Notes: generated from the letters alone by a model not told the origin. Positions 43,399 through 56,071 are shown, counted from the stretch's first letter. The stretch is 64,000 nt of DNA from Pyropia yezoensis (GCA_009829735.1 CM020620.1:806001-870000); one strand, 5' to 3'. Made by a program: numbers and translations.

Positions 43399-46300
43399 CG
43401 CCCGTGCCGCCGCCGCCCCCACCACCGCCGCCGCGCGGAGGTCGTAGGAGCAGCCGGCGGCGGCAATGGCGGCGGCCACCCCCGCCGCCCCCGCCGCCGA
43501 CCCGGCCGCCCCGCCCGCCACCGCCACCACCGCCGCGGCGGCGGCGCGGACCAGCGGGGGGGGGACCACCCCCCCGCCCCCGCCACCACCGCCGCACCCG
43601 CCGCCGCCGCCGCCGCCGGGGGCACCCCCGCCGCCCGCCAACGCTGCGGCCATGGCGGCGGCCGCCCACCGGCGGGCGGCGGCCACGTCGGCGCCCCCCA
43701 TCACGCCGTCGACGCCCCCGGGGCGGCCACCGCCGCCGCCGCCGTCTGTGCTGTGGGCGGCGGCGCTGCCGCCGCCGCGGCGGCGCGCCGCCGACCCCCC
43801 ATCCCCCCCCCCCCGCGTCAAGCGGGTGGGCACGGCCCGCGGGGCGGCGGCGGCACCTCCCTCCCCGCCTCCTCCATCTTCACCGGGGGAGCGGGAGGGG
43901 GGTGCCCAGAGGGCGTCCACCGCCGCCGCCGGCAGCCGCGCCGCCGCCACCGCCGCCGCCGCCACCAGCAGCGCCGCCGTGCCCGCTAGGTCGGCCGCCA
44001 CCGCCGCCGCCGCCGCCGCCGCGCCCCCACCGTCACCGCCGCCCCCGCCATCGTCGTTGCCGCCCAGGGCGGCGGCGGCGGCGGCGGCATCGGCATCGCC
44101 GAGCACCACCGCCGCCGCGGCAGCCGCGTCGGGCCACCACGGCGCCATGGCCGCCGCCGCCGCCGCCGCCTCCCCCCCCTCCCCCGCACCCTCCGCCTCC
44201 CCCGGCATTACCCGCAACTGCGCGGTGGCCTCCCCCACCGCCGCCGCCCGCCGGAGGCGGCGGGCGAGCGCCGCGTCCATCCCCCCCCCCCCGCCGCCGC
44301 CCACCGCCGCGGCGGCGCGGCGGTAGAGCGCCGCCGCCGCCGCGGGCGCCCCCGCCGCCCACAGCAGCCCGTCGGCAGCGGCGATCGCGGCGGCCGACGC
44401 GGCGGCGCCGCGGGCCCCCGCCGGCGCCGCTACCCCCGCCGCCGCCACCGCGCGGGCCACCGCCGCCGCCGTCGGCCGCCGCGGGGGGGGGGTGGGAGCG
44501 GTGCCCCCCGCGGGCCGCCCCGCCGCCGCTGTCGCTGTCGCCGCCACCGCGGACCGCCGGCGGTGCCGCCGGCGGCTGGCGGCGAGGGGGGGGGAGAGGA
44601 GCCCCATGGCACGGACAGGAGCGAGCGGGGAGGCACAGCCGCCTTCCCCCCCCCCCCCCCCTCCCCAAGCGCCAGCTCCCCCCGCCCCCACCCCCCACTG
44701 TCCACCCCACCACCGTCACCGTCACCGTCACCGTCACCGTCACCACCAACGTCCACAACCAGCGCCGCAACGAGCGCACGGGCGGCAGCGGCCACCCCCC
44801 CCCCCCCCCCCGCGGCGGCCGCCAACGCAGCCGCCGCCCGCCCATAGTACCGCGCGTCGGCCACCGCGTCGGCGGCGGCGGCGCGCGTCGCCGCCCCCAC
44901 CAGCGCGTCGGCGGCAGCCAGCAGCGCCGCCGTGTGGGCGGTCGCGGTGGCAAGGCCGCACCCGCTCCCGCCGCACCCGCCGCCGCTGCCACCCCCCGAC
45001 AGCGGCGGCGGCGGCGGCCGCACCGGCACGTCAATGCGGCCAATGCGGAGGTGGGTTCCCCCGCGGCGGCCGCCGCCGCCGCCACCGTCGCCGCCGGCAG
45101 GGTCACCATCCTCGGCGGGGGTGGCGCCCGCCGCGACCAGCGCGGCCTTGACCGCCGCAGTTGCCGCCGCCGCAGCGGCGGCGGCGCCGCCCGTTGCGGC
45201 CGCCACGGCCGCCGCCGCGGCGGCCGCCGCCGCGGGCGGGGTGCCCCCGTCCCCCGCCGCAGCCGCCGCCGCCGCCGCCCAGTCGGCGCGGTCAACCGCC
45301 AGGCGCGCGGCGGCGGCCGCCACGGGCGGTGGCAGCGGCGGCGGCTGGCCACGGCGGCCGCCCCCCCCGCCGCCCTCCCCACTGCCGGCCGTCGCCGTTG
45401 CCGTTGCCGTCGCCGTCGCCGCCGCCACCGCCGCGGCGGCGGCGGCCCAGTCCCCCTCCCGCCGCGCCGCGTCTGCGGCCGCCGCGGCGGCGGCGGCCGC
45501 CACGTCGCCGGCGGGGGGGGCGGCGGGGAGGGGTGGGCACCCGGCGGGTGCCGCCGCCGCCGCCGTGGCGGCGGCCGCCGCGGCCAAGACGGCCCGCGCG
45601 GCGCCGTCGGCGCCGCGCGTCGCGGATAAGAGGGTGCCCACGGCGGTGGCGGCCGCGGCCGCCTCGGCGGCGGCCACCACCGCCGCCGGCGGCACCACCG
45701 CCCCGGGGAGGATACCCTGACGGAGAGGGGGGACAGCCCTGTCAATGGCGGCGGCCAGGTCGGCCGCCGCCGCTGCCACCACCGCCGCCGCCGCTGCGGC
45801 CGCACCCGGGGCGGCGGTGGTGGTGGTGGAGAGGGCGTCGTCGTCGGCGCCGGTCTCGTTGTCGTGGTCGACCGCGTCGGCCGCGGCGGCGGCGGCGGCG
45901 TCGGCGGGCACCACCGCCGTCGCGCGGGCGGCGGTCCACCCGGCGGCGGCGGTCCACGCGGCGGCCACCGACCGCACCAGCGCGGCCACCTCCCCCGTCG
46001 ACCCCCCTCGCCTGCCGTCGGCGGCCCCCTCCCCGGTGGCCAGCGCCAGGCACCGGTCGACGGCGGCGGCGGCGGCCGCAACGGGCGCCGCTCCGCCGCC
46101 CGCCGTCACCGCACCACGGAGGGCGGGCAGGCGCGACGCGGCCGCCTCGACGGCCGCCGCCTCGGCCGCCGCCGCCACCGCAGCGGCGGTCGCCGCCACC
46201 CCCCCGGCGGCCACGTCGTTGTCGTCCCCGTCCCCTTGGCCACGAAACGCAGCGGCCGCCGCTTCGGCAGCGTCCGCCACCGCCGCCGCCACCGCCGCGT

Positions 46301-46640
46301 CGGCGGCGGCCAGCACCGCCGCCCGACGGCGGGAGAGGCCACCCCCGCCCCCGCCGCGGGAGCGGCGGGCGGCGGCAGCGGCGGCGGCCGCCGCGACCGC
46401 CCCCCGCACCGCCCGCAGCAGCGCCACGCGGGTCGGCGGCGCGGCCGATGCCCTTGCCGGCGACCACCCTAGGAGGGGAGGTGCGGCAGGGGAGGAGGCC
46501 GCCGCGCCCGTGGTGGGGGGCGCCCGCGCGGGGAGGAGGTCGACGAGCGCGTCGCCGCCCGCGGCGGCCAGCCAGCCCCGCACCAAGCCCGGCGGGTGGC
46601 CGCCGACAGCCGCCGCCGTGGCGTCGACGGCGGCGACCAG

Positions 46641-46673
<33 letters not shown>

Positions 46674-47816
46674 GGCGCCGGCGCCGGCGGCGGCGCCGGC
46701 CGACGCCCCCCACCCGCCGTCATCGTCGCTGTCGTCCCCGTCGTCGTGCTCCGCGGCGGCAGCCGCGGCCGCAGCGGCGGCGGCAGTGGCGGCGAGCGCC
46801 CGGCCGAGCGCGTCGGCGGCGGCCGCGTCGGCACCCCCCGCCGCAATGGCAAGGACCGCCGCCCGCAGCGCCGCGGCGGCGGCGGCCGCCTCCTCCTCCA
46901 CCGCAGCCGCCGCCGCTGCCGCCCCCATGGCGTCCGACAGGGCCTCCCCCCCGTCGCCGGCGCCGCCATCGTGGGTGCCGTCACTCGTACACGGGCTCCC
47001 CCCGCCGCCCTCCCGGCCACCCCCAGCCGCCGCGGCGCCCCCGCGGTCGGCGGCCGCCGCGGCGGCCGCCGCCCAGGCGGCACTGCAAAACGCGGCGCGG
47101 GCGCCCAGCGGCGGGGGGGGGCCACCCCCCGCCCCCGCGGCGGTGCCCCCCCCACCGCTGCCAAGGGCCGCCCACCCGAGGCCCCGCTGCACCACCTCCG
47201 CCGCGAGGGCGTAGGGGCAGCCGCCGCCGCCGTCGCCGCCGCCGCCACCAAGGTGTCGGCGGCTGCCACCCCCACCCCCGCCGGCCAGGGCGCCGTTGAA
47301 GAGCGTGACGCCCACATTGTGGAGCACCCCCGCCGCCCACGCGGCGTATGGCCCCACGCCGCCATCACCGCCGCCGGCGCCACCACCACCACCACCACCG
47401 CCACCACCGTCACCACCCCCGTCAACGCCGCGATTGGCGCCATCGGTGGCGGCGGCCGCCGCCACCCCCGACACCACCACCGCCCGCACGCCGTCGGCCA
47501 CCCCCGCCACCGCCGCGGTCACCGCCGAGGCGGCCGCGTCCACCGACCCCATCCCGCCCTTGCCGTCGCAGCCGTCGCCGCAGCCGCTGTCACCGCAGCC
47601 GCCGTCGACGTTATCTGCCATGCCGCCACCGCCAGCTGCGGCCATGGCCGCCGCCGCCGACGTGGCGGCCGCCGCCGCCACCGCCCGGAGGCACTCGAGG
47701 CCCGCCCCCACCGCGGCGGCCAGGCGGGGCTCGGCAGGCGTGCCGCCGCAGAGGCCCCCCACCACCGCGTCCGCGACCGCCGCCGCCACCGAGTGCGCGT
47801 CGGGGTCGCTCCCGCC

Positions 47817-47847
<31 letters not shown>

Positions 47848-48022
47848 ACCGAGCGGTGGGGGCGGGCGGGTGGGACCTTGGCGGTAAGCGCCGCGACGGC
47901 ATCCCGCCTGAGGGGCTCCACCACCCGCACCACCCGCAGGGCATAGGCGCCACGCCGCGCGGGGGGCACCGACCCGACGCGGGGGAGCGCCGCCAGGGCG
48001 GCATTGACGCCACCACCACCAC

Positions 48023-48056
<34 letters not shown>

Positions 48057-48959
48057 CCCCCCCCGCGCCGCCACGCCGCCCACCCAGCCGACGCCCGCCC
48101 GCGCGGCGGCGACCGCCGCCGCCGCCGCCAGTTCCGGCCGCCCCCCCCCCGCGACGGCGACCGCCCACCACTGCCACACACCCCGGCCGGCGGACCGCCG
48201 GCCGCCCCGCACCGCCGCGGCGGCGGCAGCGTCCACCCACGCCGCTAGCGGCTCGCCGGCCGCCACCACCGCGGCGGCCTCTGCATCGGCGGCGGGGGGG
48301 GGGGTTGTGGGCGACCCGCCCTCGCTCGTCCCTGCGGGCGGCTGCTGTGGCGGCAGCAGCTGCTGCTGCTGCGCCTGCTGCTGCCGGTAGGCCGCCACGC
48401 TGCGGACGGCAGCCGCCGCCACCGCCGACGCCGCCGCGTCCTGGTTTTGGCCGCGACCGCGCCGTCGTCGGCTGCCGCCCCCCCCCGCCACCGACGGCGC
48501 CACCGTCAGCGCAGACGCGGCGGACCGGAGGGTGCGGGCGGCGTCGGCGGCCCAGGCGGCGCCGTCCGCCACCACCCCACAGTCCCGCCCCGCGATTTCC
48601 GCGGCCAGCAGCCGCGCCGCCGCCGCCACCGCCGCGGCGGTGGCGGCGGCCGACGGCGGCCGTCCCGCCGTCCCGCCGCCGCCGCCGCCCTCCCCACGGG
48701 CCACCCCCAGGATGGCCCGCCGGATGCGCCGGGCGGTGGCCGCCGCCGCCGGGCGGTGGCCCCCCGCGGCGGCGGCGGCGCGGACAAACGGGATGGCCGC
48801 CGCCGCGGCGGTGGCGACCAGCTGCCCCGGGGGGGTGCCGGGGGGAGGGCACGCCAGGTGGGCGGCGAGGAGCTCCGCCGCCGCCGCGGCGGAGGGCGGG
48901 TGGCCGCACACGGCGCAAGTGCAGGGGGGGGGGGGGGGGGGGAGGGCCGCCGCCATGTC

Positions 48960-48993
<34 letters not shown>

Positions 48994-49164
48994 GTAATGG
49001 TGGTGGGAAGGGGGGGGAAGGAGGGGGGGAGGAGCGACACGCGCCGCACGCGGGAGGTCAGGGCCGTCACCCCGCCGTCGCTGCCGCCGCTGCCCGCGTC
49101 GTCGGCGGTCGGGGCGTCGCCGTCGCTGTCGCCGCCGCCGCCGTCGCCAATGTCGCCGTCCTCC

Positions 49165-49208
<44 letters not shown>

Positions 49209-49882
49209 GGGGCTGTCGCCCCCGCCCGCGTCGTCGTCGTCGACGCGGCCAGCCACGCCGTCGGCGTCGCGGTGGGCCTCCCCCCGCAGCAGCCGCCGCA
49301 CGGCAGCCTCCCACCCCCCCCCCGCCGCCTCCCCATACACGCCCATCTCCCCCCACGAGTGGGGCACTACCGCCCCCCCGGCACGATGCGACGCGGCGTC
49401 GGCGGCGGCGGCCAAGTGTGCCAGTCCCCCCGCCACAACGGTCGCCACGACGGGGGCGTCCCCCGCGGCGGCGGCCGCCCGCGCGGCGGCCGCCGCGTAG
49501 GCCTCCACGGCGGCGGCGCCTCCGCCGCCACCACCGCCACCACCACCCGCCGCTCCGCCGAGGCGCAGCGCCGGCGCCAGCAGCCGCAGCGGCGGGAGGG
49601 TGGCAGCCCAGACGCGGCGCCAGCCGTCGGCCGGCGGCGGCGGCGCGTGCGGGGCGGCGGCGGCCGCGGCGGTGAGGAGGCCCAGCAGGGCCGGCGCGTG
49701 CCGCCGGGCGGCGGCGCGGGTGGCGGCGGCGGGGGCGGGCGCGGTGGGGGTGCACCCCGGGGGGGGTAGGTCCGCGGTGAGGCGGGTGGTGAGGGCGGCC
49801 AGGTCGGCGAGGGCGGCGGGGATCAGCGGCGCGACTGTGGGGGGGGGGGGGTGGCGGTGGCGGCGGTGAGGAGGGCCTCCAT
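41005..49882 (-). CDS. ESP1: separase (cysteine protease C50), reading frame changes at two poly-C runs
   Basis: Separase cleaves cohesin to release sister chromatids. The C-terminal catalytic domain is clear: YVLDPGGDLPATAAAFGPL, then the His motif LLYCGHGGGEG (His codon 42001-42003), a polyglycine insert, the Cys motif VLMGCASA (Cys codon 41770-41772), and GAPAVVGNLWDVTDRDIDRL. It ends at TGA 41005. Translation most likely starts at ATG 49880-49882 (CCCGCCATGG, MEALLTAATA). The frame must shift within 13 C at 49839-49851 and again within 16 C at 44646-44661 to stay open, giving about 2,960 residues versus about 2,100 in human or plants. The N-terminal 2,400 residues are Ala-rich helical-looking sequence without recognisable repeats. 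The shifts are probably run-length errors or small introns. Confidence 0.85.
41793..41860 (-). repeat. polyglycine insert between separase catalytic His and Cys
   Basis: A GGC/GGT triplet array (minus strand) encodes about 20 consecutive Gly between the two catalytic residues, which are 77 codons apart. Confidence 0.8.
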
Positions 49883-52640
49883 GGCGGGTGCCGGCGGCTG
49901 GGAGATGGAGGGCGACGAGGGAGTTGGGGGGGGGGGGGGGGGAGAGGAGGGAGGGATGGGAGGGGGAAGAGTGCAAGGAGGGAGATGGGGACGGAAGGGA
50001 GCCCCAGGGGCGAGAGGATGAAGCAGGAAGGAGAAGAAGACAAAAAACAAGTGGGGGGGGAGTGTGGGGGGGGTGGCGGTGTGTGGAAAAAACAAGTCAA
50101 CCGCAACGGTGGGGGGCGCGTGCAGACGGACGCCGATGGAGGTGGCCGTCACCCATGCGGGTGTTGGCGCCGAGCCGCGATGGCGGCGGCGGCAAAGGCC
50201 GACGGGGGTGGCGGAGGAGGCGCCGAGGGGAGCGGGTCGCCCACGGGAGGGGCCAACTGCGACGTCAGGGGGGGGGGGGTCGGGGAAAGGGCGTGCGATC
50301 GCCCTCTCGTGTGAGAGGGAACACCAGGGCCGGCAGGGGCATCTGCTCGCGGTTTGAAATTTGAAATAGATTCCGGGTGGGCAGGCGCCACGTGTCTGTG
50401 ATTAGATCGGTTGACGCTTGGTCGCTGGGCCTCCAGCGCTGCGCCGTCAATCGCGCGAACCGGAAAGCTACAAAAATCGACCGCATTGGACCTGTGCGAA
50501 CGCATGCAGAACACATGCAGTGCGGCGCGAATCGGCCTCACAGCCCCCACAGAGCGCGACAATACGGGGCGCCGCCCCGCAGGCCTGCTGAGCACACCAT
50601 CCGTGGCGCCCGAGACGCGTTTTTTATGTCTACAGGTAGAGACCGAAGGGGGGGACCCGACAGCAGTAGTTGATGAGTATTTGTGCCCACACAATCCCCG
50701 GGATCGGGATTGCGTGGCGAGCGTGTAGCACCGTCGTACCCGTGTGGAAGTCTGTGGTCCGTCCATCTCTTATACGGATGTCTCGAGGACAAGAGCATTA
50801 CGGCTGGGTGGCCGAGCATTGAATGACTTGGCGTAATCTGGTCTTTCAAGTACCAGACGGCGGCGATGCAGATCGACGCGTCCGCGTGCAGTCGATTGCT
50901 ACTTTAGCACGGCTTCTCATAATCTGTGCGAAGCCATGTGCGAAGTTTGCACTCCGCTACTCGCCAGAGCACTGTCGACCCAACCCCCAAGGCCTCTCTA
51001 GGGGGGGGGGGGTTGGTCCGATGAGTTCCTGCGTTTGACGGCGATGAAGATACCGCCCCCACGAGCCTGGGGAGCACGAGGACGGGGCATCACCGCCCGG
51101 GGTGGAGCCCTCTATAGGCAGGCACCGAGAAGCACCGCGGCCATTATCCAGCCGCGAGAGAAAGGGGGCTTCTCGGCGGCCGCAGAGGTTATGGGGCGAT
51201 GCTTTTCTCCAGCGGACCTTCGCGGAGCCGCAGCCTCGGCGGAAATATATTCGCGTGTGACTGGGCCGGGACGCTGGCATGATATGATTTCATCGCCGTA
51301 GGCGGCTCGAGGCTCCGGCCCTCGCCCGTCCACGGGGTCTCCGATCGTTTTTTCAGCTCCATTAGTCCGCCATTTTGCACTCTCGGACTCCCCCCTTCCC
51401 CCATCCCGGCTCTTTTTTGCTGCTAGATTGGCCTTGCGGCTGTGGCAAAAACCTTTCACGTACGCGACACCCAAGTTGGGGCGGTATGCTAGGGCTGCCT
51501 CCCGAGTCGGGGGAACAGGAAGAAGTGCAAGTGGCACACACTATCCCTGTTGTGGAGCAATCCTCCCACTACGAAACAAGGTGATGGTGTGTGGACCAAC
51601 AGTTTCTTGTTCGGGACGGGGAAGCGAGGCCCAGCCCCGCTGTCCCCCCCCTGTTCCCTCCAGGGACACCTCGGGATCTCGCCACTCAGAATCCCCCACC
51701 CCAGCACCTGCCCACCGGGCCACACGATAATTCAAGACGACAAAGAGTGCAGAAAGCCCTCCAATCCTCGTTAAATTTACTGTCAAGCAAAATATCCCTT
51801 AGAGCCTATCTTACAACGTCGAACCCGACCTGAATATTGCGAATTGGAATCGGCAACGTGTGCACTGCTGAATGGCTGCGGGACGAGGTTGCCGCTGCCA
51901 GGTCGAGCTCGTGGCCCCGAGCTGCAAATGAGCCCGAGGACTCGCGATGAACGGGGTCTACTAGTCGAGTCAGAGCGCCAATTGACTGGAGTTCGACAAT
52001 GCTTGTCGCGAACATAGGCGTGCTATTCATTTCCCATCGAGGGCAGTCGAGGGCGCCTTTTCGGCGAAACAAAGCCGTAAAATGCTGATGATTAGGTACC
52101 CGGCGTGTCAAAACGTGCCGATCGTCCTTCGATTGACCTTCACAACAGCCGCCGTCGTCCTTGACTGTCACTAAAAGACATATACTATGAGCCAATCTGC
52201 AGGCGATCGTCTTAACTTCTGGATAATCGAGCAATCGAGTGCGCCAAGTGGACTGCACTATGGCACATGTCTGCGTCCAAGAGCAGATTGAATTTTTACC
52301 GTGCGCGGCCGTTCCGGACCTGGCCGCCGGTCCATCGTCACCAAGCGACTTTCCGCGCTCAGAACGCCAGTTTCGAGCGCGGTTTGATCCAGCCCTGATG
52401 CCTATCACCGGGCTGAAGTGGATCGAGGAAGATACGGAATCAGTTGATACGCCATGGAATGCGGCATCAGTTGACACGCCTAGAAATGCGGCATCAGCTA
52501 ACAAGCTCTTGATAGCCGCATCAGCTGACACGAGGTGAAACGTGGCATGAACTGATACGAGAGTGATAAACGGCTGTTCCTCCAATGAAAACGCAGTTTT
52601 TTTGTGGGAGGGCTACCCGTGCAGGCGCGGCTCAGAACGG
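49883..52640. other. separase 5' flank and gene-poor stretch
   Basis: Promoter side of separase (minus strand) at 49883 onward, with poly-G runs near 49930 and 50260. Further right is moderate-GC DNA with no recognisable gene. At 52440-52563 a unit of about 30 bp containing GCGGCATCAG(T/C)TGACACG repeats with variation. The open frame at 51806-52585 (minus) covers this repeat and has no domain. Confidence 0.35.
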
Positions 52641-53262
52641 GATCACCAGAGCGGACGACCGCTGAGCAGCGCAGCGCGCCGCTCACCATTACCACCGCCA
52701 GCGGCGCGACGTAACCCACCACGACCACCGACAGCAGCATAGTGCGGCGCCGCCCACGAGGACCACCGCCAGCAGCGCGGCGCGGCGGACCACCACGACC
52801 ACCGCCAGCGGCGCGGCACTGCCCACATCTACCACCGCCAACACCGCGGCGCGGCGCGGCGGACCACCACGACAACCGACAGCGGCGGGGCGCCGCCTAC
52901 ATCAACCACCGTCAACACCGCGGCGCGGCGCCGCTCACCACGACCACCGCCAGCGGCACGGCGCCGCCCACAACGACCACCGCCAGCAGCGCGGCGCGGC
53001 GGACCACCACGTCCACCGCGCGCAGCGCCGCGCGGCGGACTATCACTACCACTACTAGCAGCGCCGCGCGGCGCGGCCCACCACGAGCACCACCAGCAGC
53101 ACCACGCGGCGGATCACGACGACCACCGCCAACAGCGCCGCTCGGTGGACCACCACGACCACTGCCAGCAGGGCGGGGCGGCGCGGCCCACCACGACCAC
53201 CGCCAGAGCGCGGCGCGGCGAATCACCGCTACCACCGCCAGCAGCGCGGCTGTGACAAGATG
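52641..53262. repeat. GC-rich minisatellite, unit about 30-36 bp
   Basis: Degenerate tandem units of the form CCACCACGACCACCGCCAGC followed by AGCGCGGCGCGGCGGA, repeated about 17 times with internal variation. Confidence 0.8.
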
Positions 53263-53714
53263 ACCCTCCCCCTCTTAGCGTACGAAAAAGAAATTCATAG
53301 AGGCAACGCAAACGCAAGCAGAAGGGAACAAAAAGAGAAGCCACAGCATAAGACACGCGTACACGCGACACACAGCAATAGGGATGACACGGAAACGGGG
53401 GCAAGGACGCCGTACAGCATCATCACCCCGTGACCCTCTTGGAACTCCAACGACCTCCCTCACCCGCGCGGCACTCGCACGTTGCAAGCCGGCCCAGAAC
53501 CATAGTCGGCTACCTCCTCCTCCTCAGCCGACTCATCTTCGTCGTCCTCGGGCAACAGGGCGCGGCACGGGTCGGCGCCATCAACGAGACGCAACCCGTT
53601 GCACGCCTCGGCGTCGCGAGGGAGCTCTTAATGGACGCATTGAAGCTCTTCCACCCACACGCCGTCGATGCCCTCACCCACCCCCCCGCGCACCGAACGC
53701 AAGCCCACCGCCAC
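53263..53714. other. spacer between minisatellite and pseudogene
   Basis: Purine-rich 53280-53380, then pyrimidine-rich. No gene recognised. Confidence 0.3.
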
Positions 53715-54810
53715 CTATAGGATAAAGCTAACAAAAGAGGTGACGAGAGACACGTGCCCGAGTGTGCAGTTGATAGTCTTGAGGTCGCGTGCATTCGCAG
53801 GCTGCACCACTCGGTCGGCGGCGCCCAGCAGCAAGAGAAAGGCCTCTGCACCACAGAGAGTCGCCGGGAGGCCACGCACGGAAGTGAGGTAGCCCATGCT
53901 GTGCAGCACCTGCTGGGCCTGCTGCGGGGTGACGTCGTCTCGTGACAGTCCGAGGGAGCCGAAGTAGGCCACAGTGATGACATCCTTCCACTGGTGCATG
54001 GTATGACCCTATACGCGCAGGATGGACGTGCAGCGATGGACGCCCTTGAGCGCCGAAGCGTCCTTGCGCGTTGGTAAGCCCGCGTAGCCCAGCAGCCAGT
54101 CCGAGGCCGCCACCGCGTCGACGTCCAGCACACTGGCGGCGATGCTCACGTACTCGACCCAGCTGCGCGCCGTGCTCGGGCACACGTCGCGGGTGACGGT
54201 GGCCCCACCTGCTCGCTCCACGAGAGATCTGCGGGAGCGCCTCTTTATCTCGTTTATCTTCGTGTAAACGTCGTCGGCCTCAGACGGGGCAATGCCGCCA
54301 CTTACGCATGTCCGCAGGTCCTCAAAACTGGTGCTCTAGGACTCAAGTGCCTTGGAGAAGTCACCGCGCATAAGGGTCAGCGACATGATGACCCGCTCGT
54401 GTCCGCGCGCCAGTGTCTCGTGGCCCATGTGTAGATGGTGGACCTCCTCCACCAATCCACCGAGCTTCGTGTTGACGCGCTGCAGCTCTTCACGCAGAGG
54501 AGCGATACCGCGTGCAACGGCATTGGCGAGCATGTCTGCTCCACGGGTGGAAGTGGCTACACCCGCGGAGAAGCCCGCAGCGGGCGCCGACGCCAGGGAC
54601 GACAACCGACGCCACGTCAGCCAAAGGTGCAGCCCGCGCCGTCCCGCCAGAATTTCCCGGCACAGCTGCGGCAGCGCCAGCGAGAGGCGCAGCCCGCTTC
54701 GTCCCGCCAGACTCTCCAGGCACAGCTGCGGCAGCAGTGCCTGCCGAGGATGACAGTGGGGGCTCTTCGCCCAGTGATGGCGGGTGTGGTATAAAACTCG
54801 ATCCTCTCAT
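53715..54810 (-). pseudogene. unrecognised ORF broken by two TAG codons and a frameshift
   Basis: On the minus strand one frame carries three consecutive open segments: 54605-54336 (ending KALES, TAG), 54335-54009 (ending SILRV, TAG 54009-54011) and 54008-53715 (ending VSFIL, TAG). The first contains a probable coiled coil (ELQRVNTKLGGLVEEVHHLH). The last is hydrophobic and globular-looking (DVITVAYFGSLGLSRDDV, GAEAFLLLLGAADRVV). Upstream, in another frame from ATG 54810 (MRGSSFIPHPP), two 20-residue repeats (AAAAVPG(E/N)SGGT(K/A)RAAPLAG) lead naturally into it if the frame shifts near 54590. The consistency of frame across two stops suggests a former gene of about 360 residues. I do not recognise the family; a transposon-derived protein is possible. 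Confidence 0.5.
54622..54741. repeat. two tandem 60-bp units inside the pseudogene
   Basis: CAGCCCGC recurs exactly 60 bp apart (54630, 54690), and the intervening sequence is about 80% alike. In frame it encodes a 20-residue Ala/Gly-rich repeat. Confidence 0.7.
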
Positions 54811-55410
54811 ACGCGTGTCAATATCCCTCGGGGGAAAGGGACAGGTAACACAGAAAGGGGAACTACGAGAGTGGTATGCCTGTTGCCTCACGTGCCTGCT
54901 CGCAGAGCGAACAGATACGCACGGTAGTGCACACGGGGAAGAGGAAAGCAAACGCGCAGTTGTCTTTTTCCTGAGGGCGCGGGTCAAGGGCGCCTCGCTG
55001 TCCCTCTTAACGTGCATCTGGGAGAGCCTCGGCACGTTGGCCAGGTGGCCCCCCCGTACCCCCGAGTGGCCCCGACCCGAGTCTAACCTCGTCAGGTTGG
55101 GGCCACTATCACTACTAATTCTATTTCCACTCACTAATCTCACACTCAAGTTCTCTCAAATCAAGTCCCTCACAAATATGCAAAAACCCATCCGAAATCC
55201 CTCTCTGACGTGTGGATAGCGTAGTCCACCGCATCCCAGTGCCGGACACGGGCCACGGCCGCCAACCATCACCACACGGCGGCGTGTTCTGGCACCTAGT
55301 GTCCTCTGGTCGCCATCCCGGGTCGGCGTCAAGTCGGGGCCAGGGATGCTACACGACCCATTTTCATTCGGAAAGCCGAATGCAGATCGAACCGAGGACG
55401 GGCCGAATCT
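54811..55410. other. stretch before the LTR-like end, no gene recognised
   Basis: If the LTR call is right, this would be the 3' internal part of an LTR element in plus orientation. No protein motif remains. Confidence 0.3.
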
Positions 55411-55640
55411 AAGGGGGGGATATGTAGCAATATGGATGACCGTATTGTAACCCTAATGTAGGGGGACTACTTCTAATTCTTAACTGTCAAGTTGGAAGTT
55501 CGCTTTGGTCACGGTATCTACGAGTTACGTATGATCAGAGGGACTTGCCTCTTGGGGTGGAGGGTAGTTAGTGGTGTCTCTGAGGGTTTATAAAGATGGG
55601 GCCGGCGGCGAATCCACCGCCGGCCATGGTAGAACAACAA
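55411..55640 (+). mobile_element. probable LTR fragment with polypurine tract and TATA box
   Basis: AAGGGGGGGA (55411-55420) followed by TATGTAGCAATATGG resembles a polypurine tract and the TG start of a 3' LTR at 55423. TATAAA at 55589-55594 is positioned like a U3 promoter. No second LTR copy exists in the window and I could not find the right end, so length is open. Confidence 0.4.
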
Positions 55641-55983
55641 TCCCGTCCCATTTGGGCTCCCATCTTGGTCCCGTGGCCTGCGCTCCAAGGACAGCAACCT
55701 TGGCCTCCCGGTGACGTTGGTGCTGATCCCCCCTGGTGAGTGTTCCCTGAGAGCGGACGCGCAACGGTTTCCTGTTGTACTACACCTCGTCACGCACAGG
55801 AGCTTCCAACACACGCGCCCCACTGAGGTTCATCTGCTCGCCGTCCGCGAAGGTCGCCTCTTCAGTCTGGTCCAGCGTTCCCAACTCCCCGATGTGGTGC
55901 TTGACAACATGACGAGCAGTCACAAGCGCGGCCATGTGAGCGTCGGTGCGCACCACCCACGCGGTGCTCATTGTGGAATAACG

Positions 55984-56071
55984 AAAAAGTAGATATCGGA
56001 GAGTCGGAATCGAACCCGGGCCCTTGAGAAGTAAGCGGAATGGCGCGCTCAAACCACTAGGCAACCGGGTG
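55984..56071 (-). other. tRNA-like sequence (tRNA pseudogene or SINE head)
   Basis: Reverse strand shows an A-box-like TTGCCTAGTGGTTTGAGCGC, a B box GGTTCGATTCC, and a Pol III terminator TTTTT (plus-strand AAAAA at 55984-55988). The acceptor and T stems do not pair well and no sensible anticodon arm forms, so a functional tRNA is not claimed. Confidence 0.5.

Noticed and set aside
41010-49900. Many long plus-strand frames opposite separase
   Set aside because: Arg/Pro-rich complements of a GCC-heavy coding strand; none has a motif, while the minus frames carry separase catalytic motifs.
51806-52585. 259-codon minus-strand ORF
   Set aside because: The N-terminal quarter is a translated tandem repeat and the remainder has no domain or paralogue in the window.
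54500-54760. CRISPR-like direct repeats
   Set aside because: Only two abutting 60-bp units with no spacers, inside a degenerate coding frame of a eukaryotic genome.
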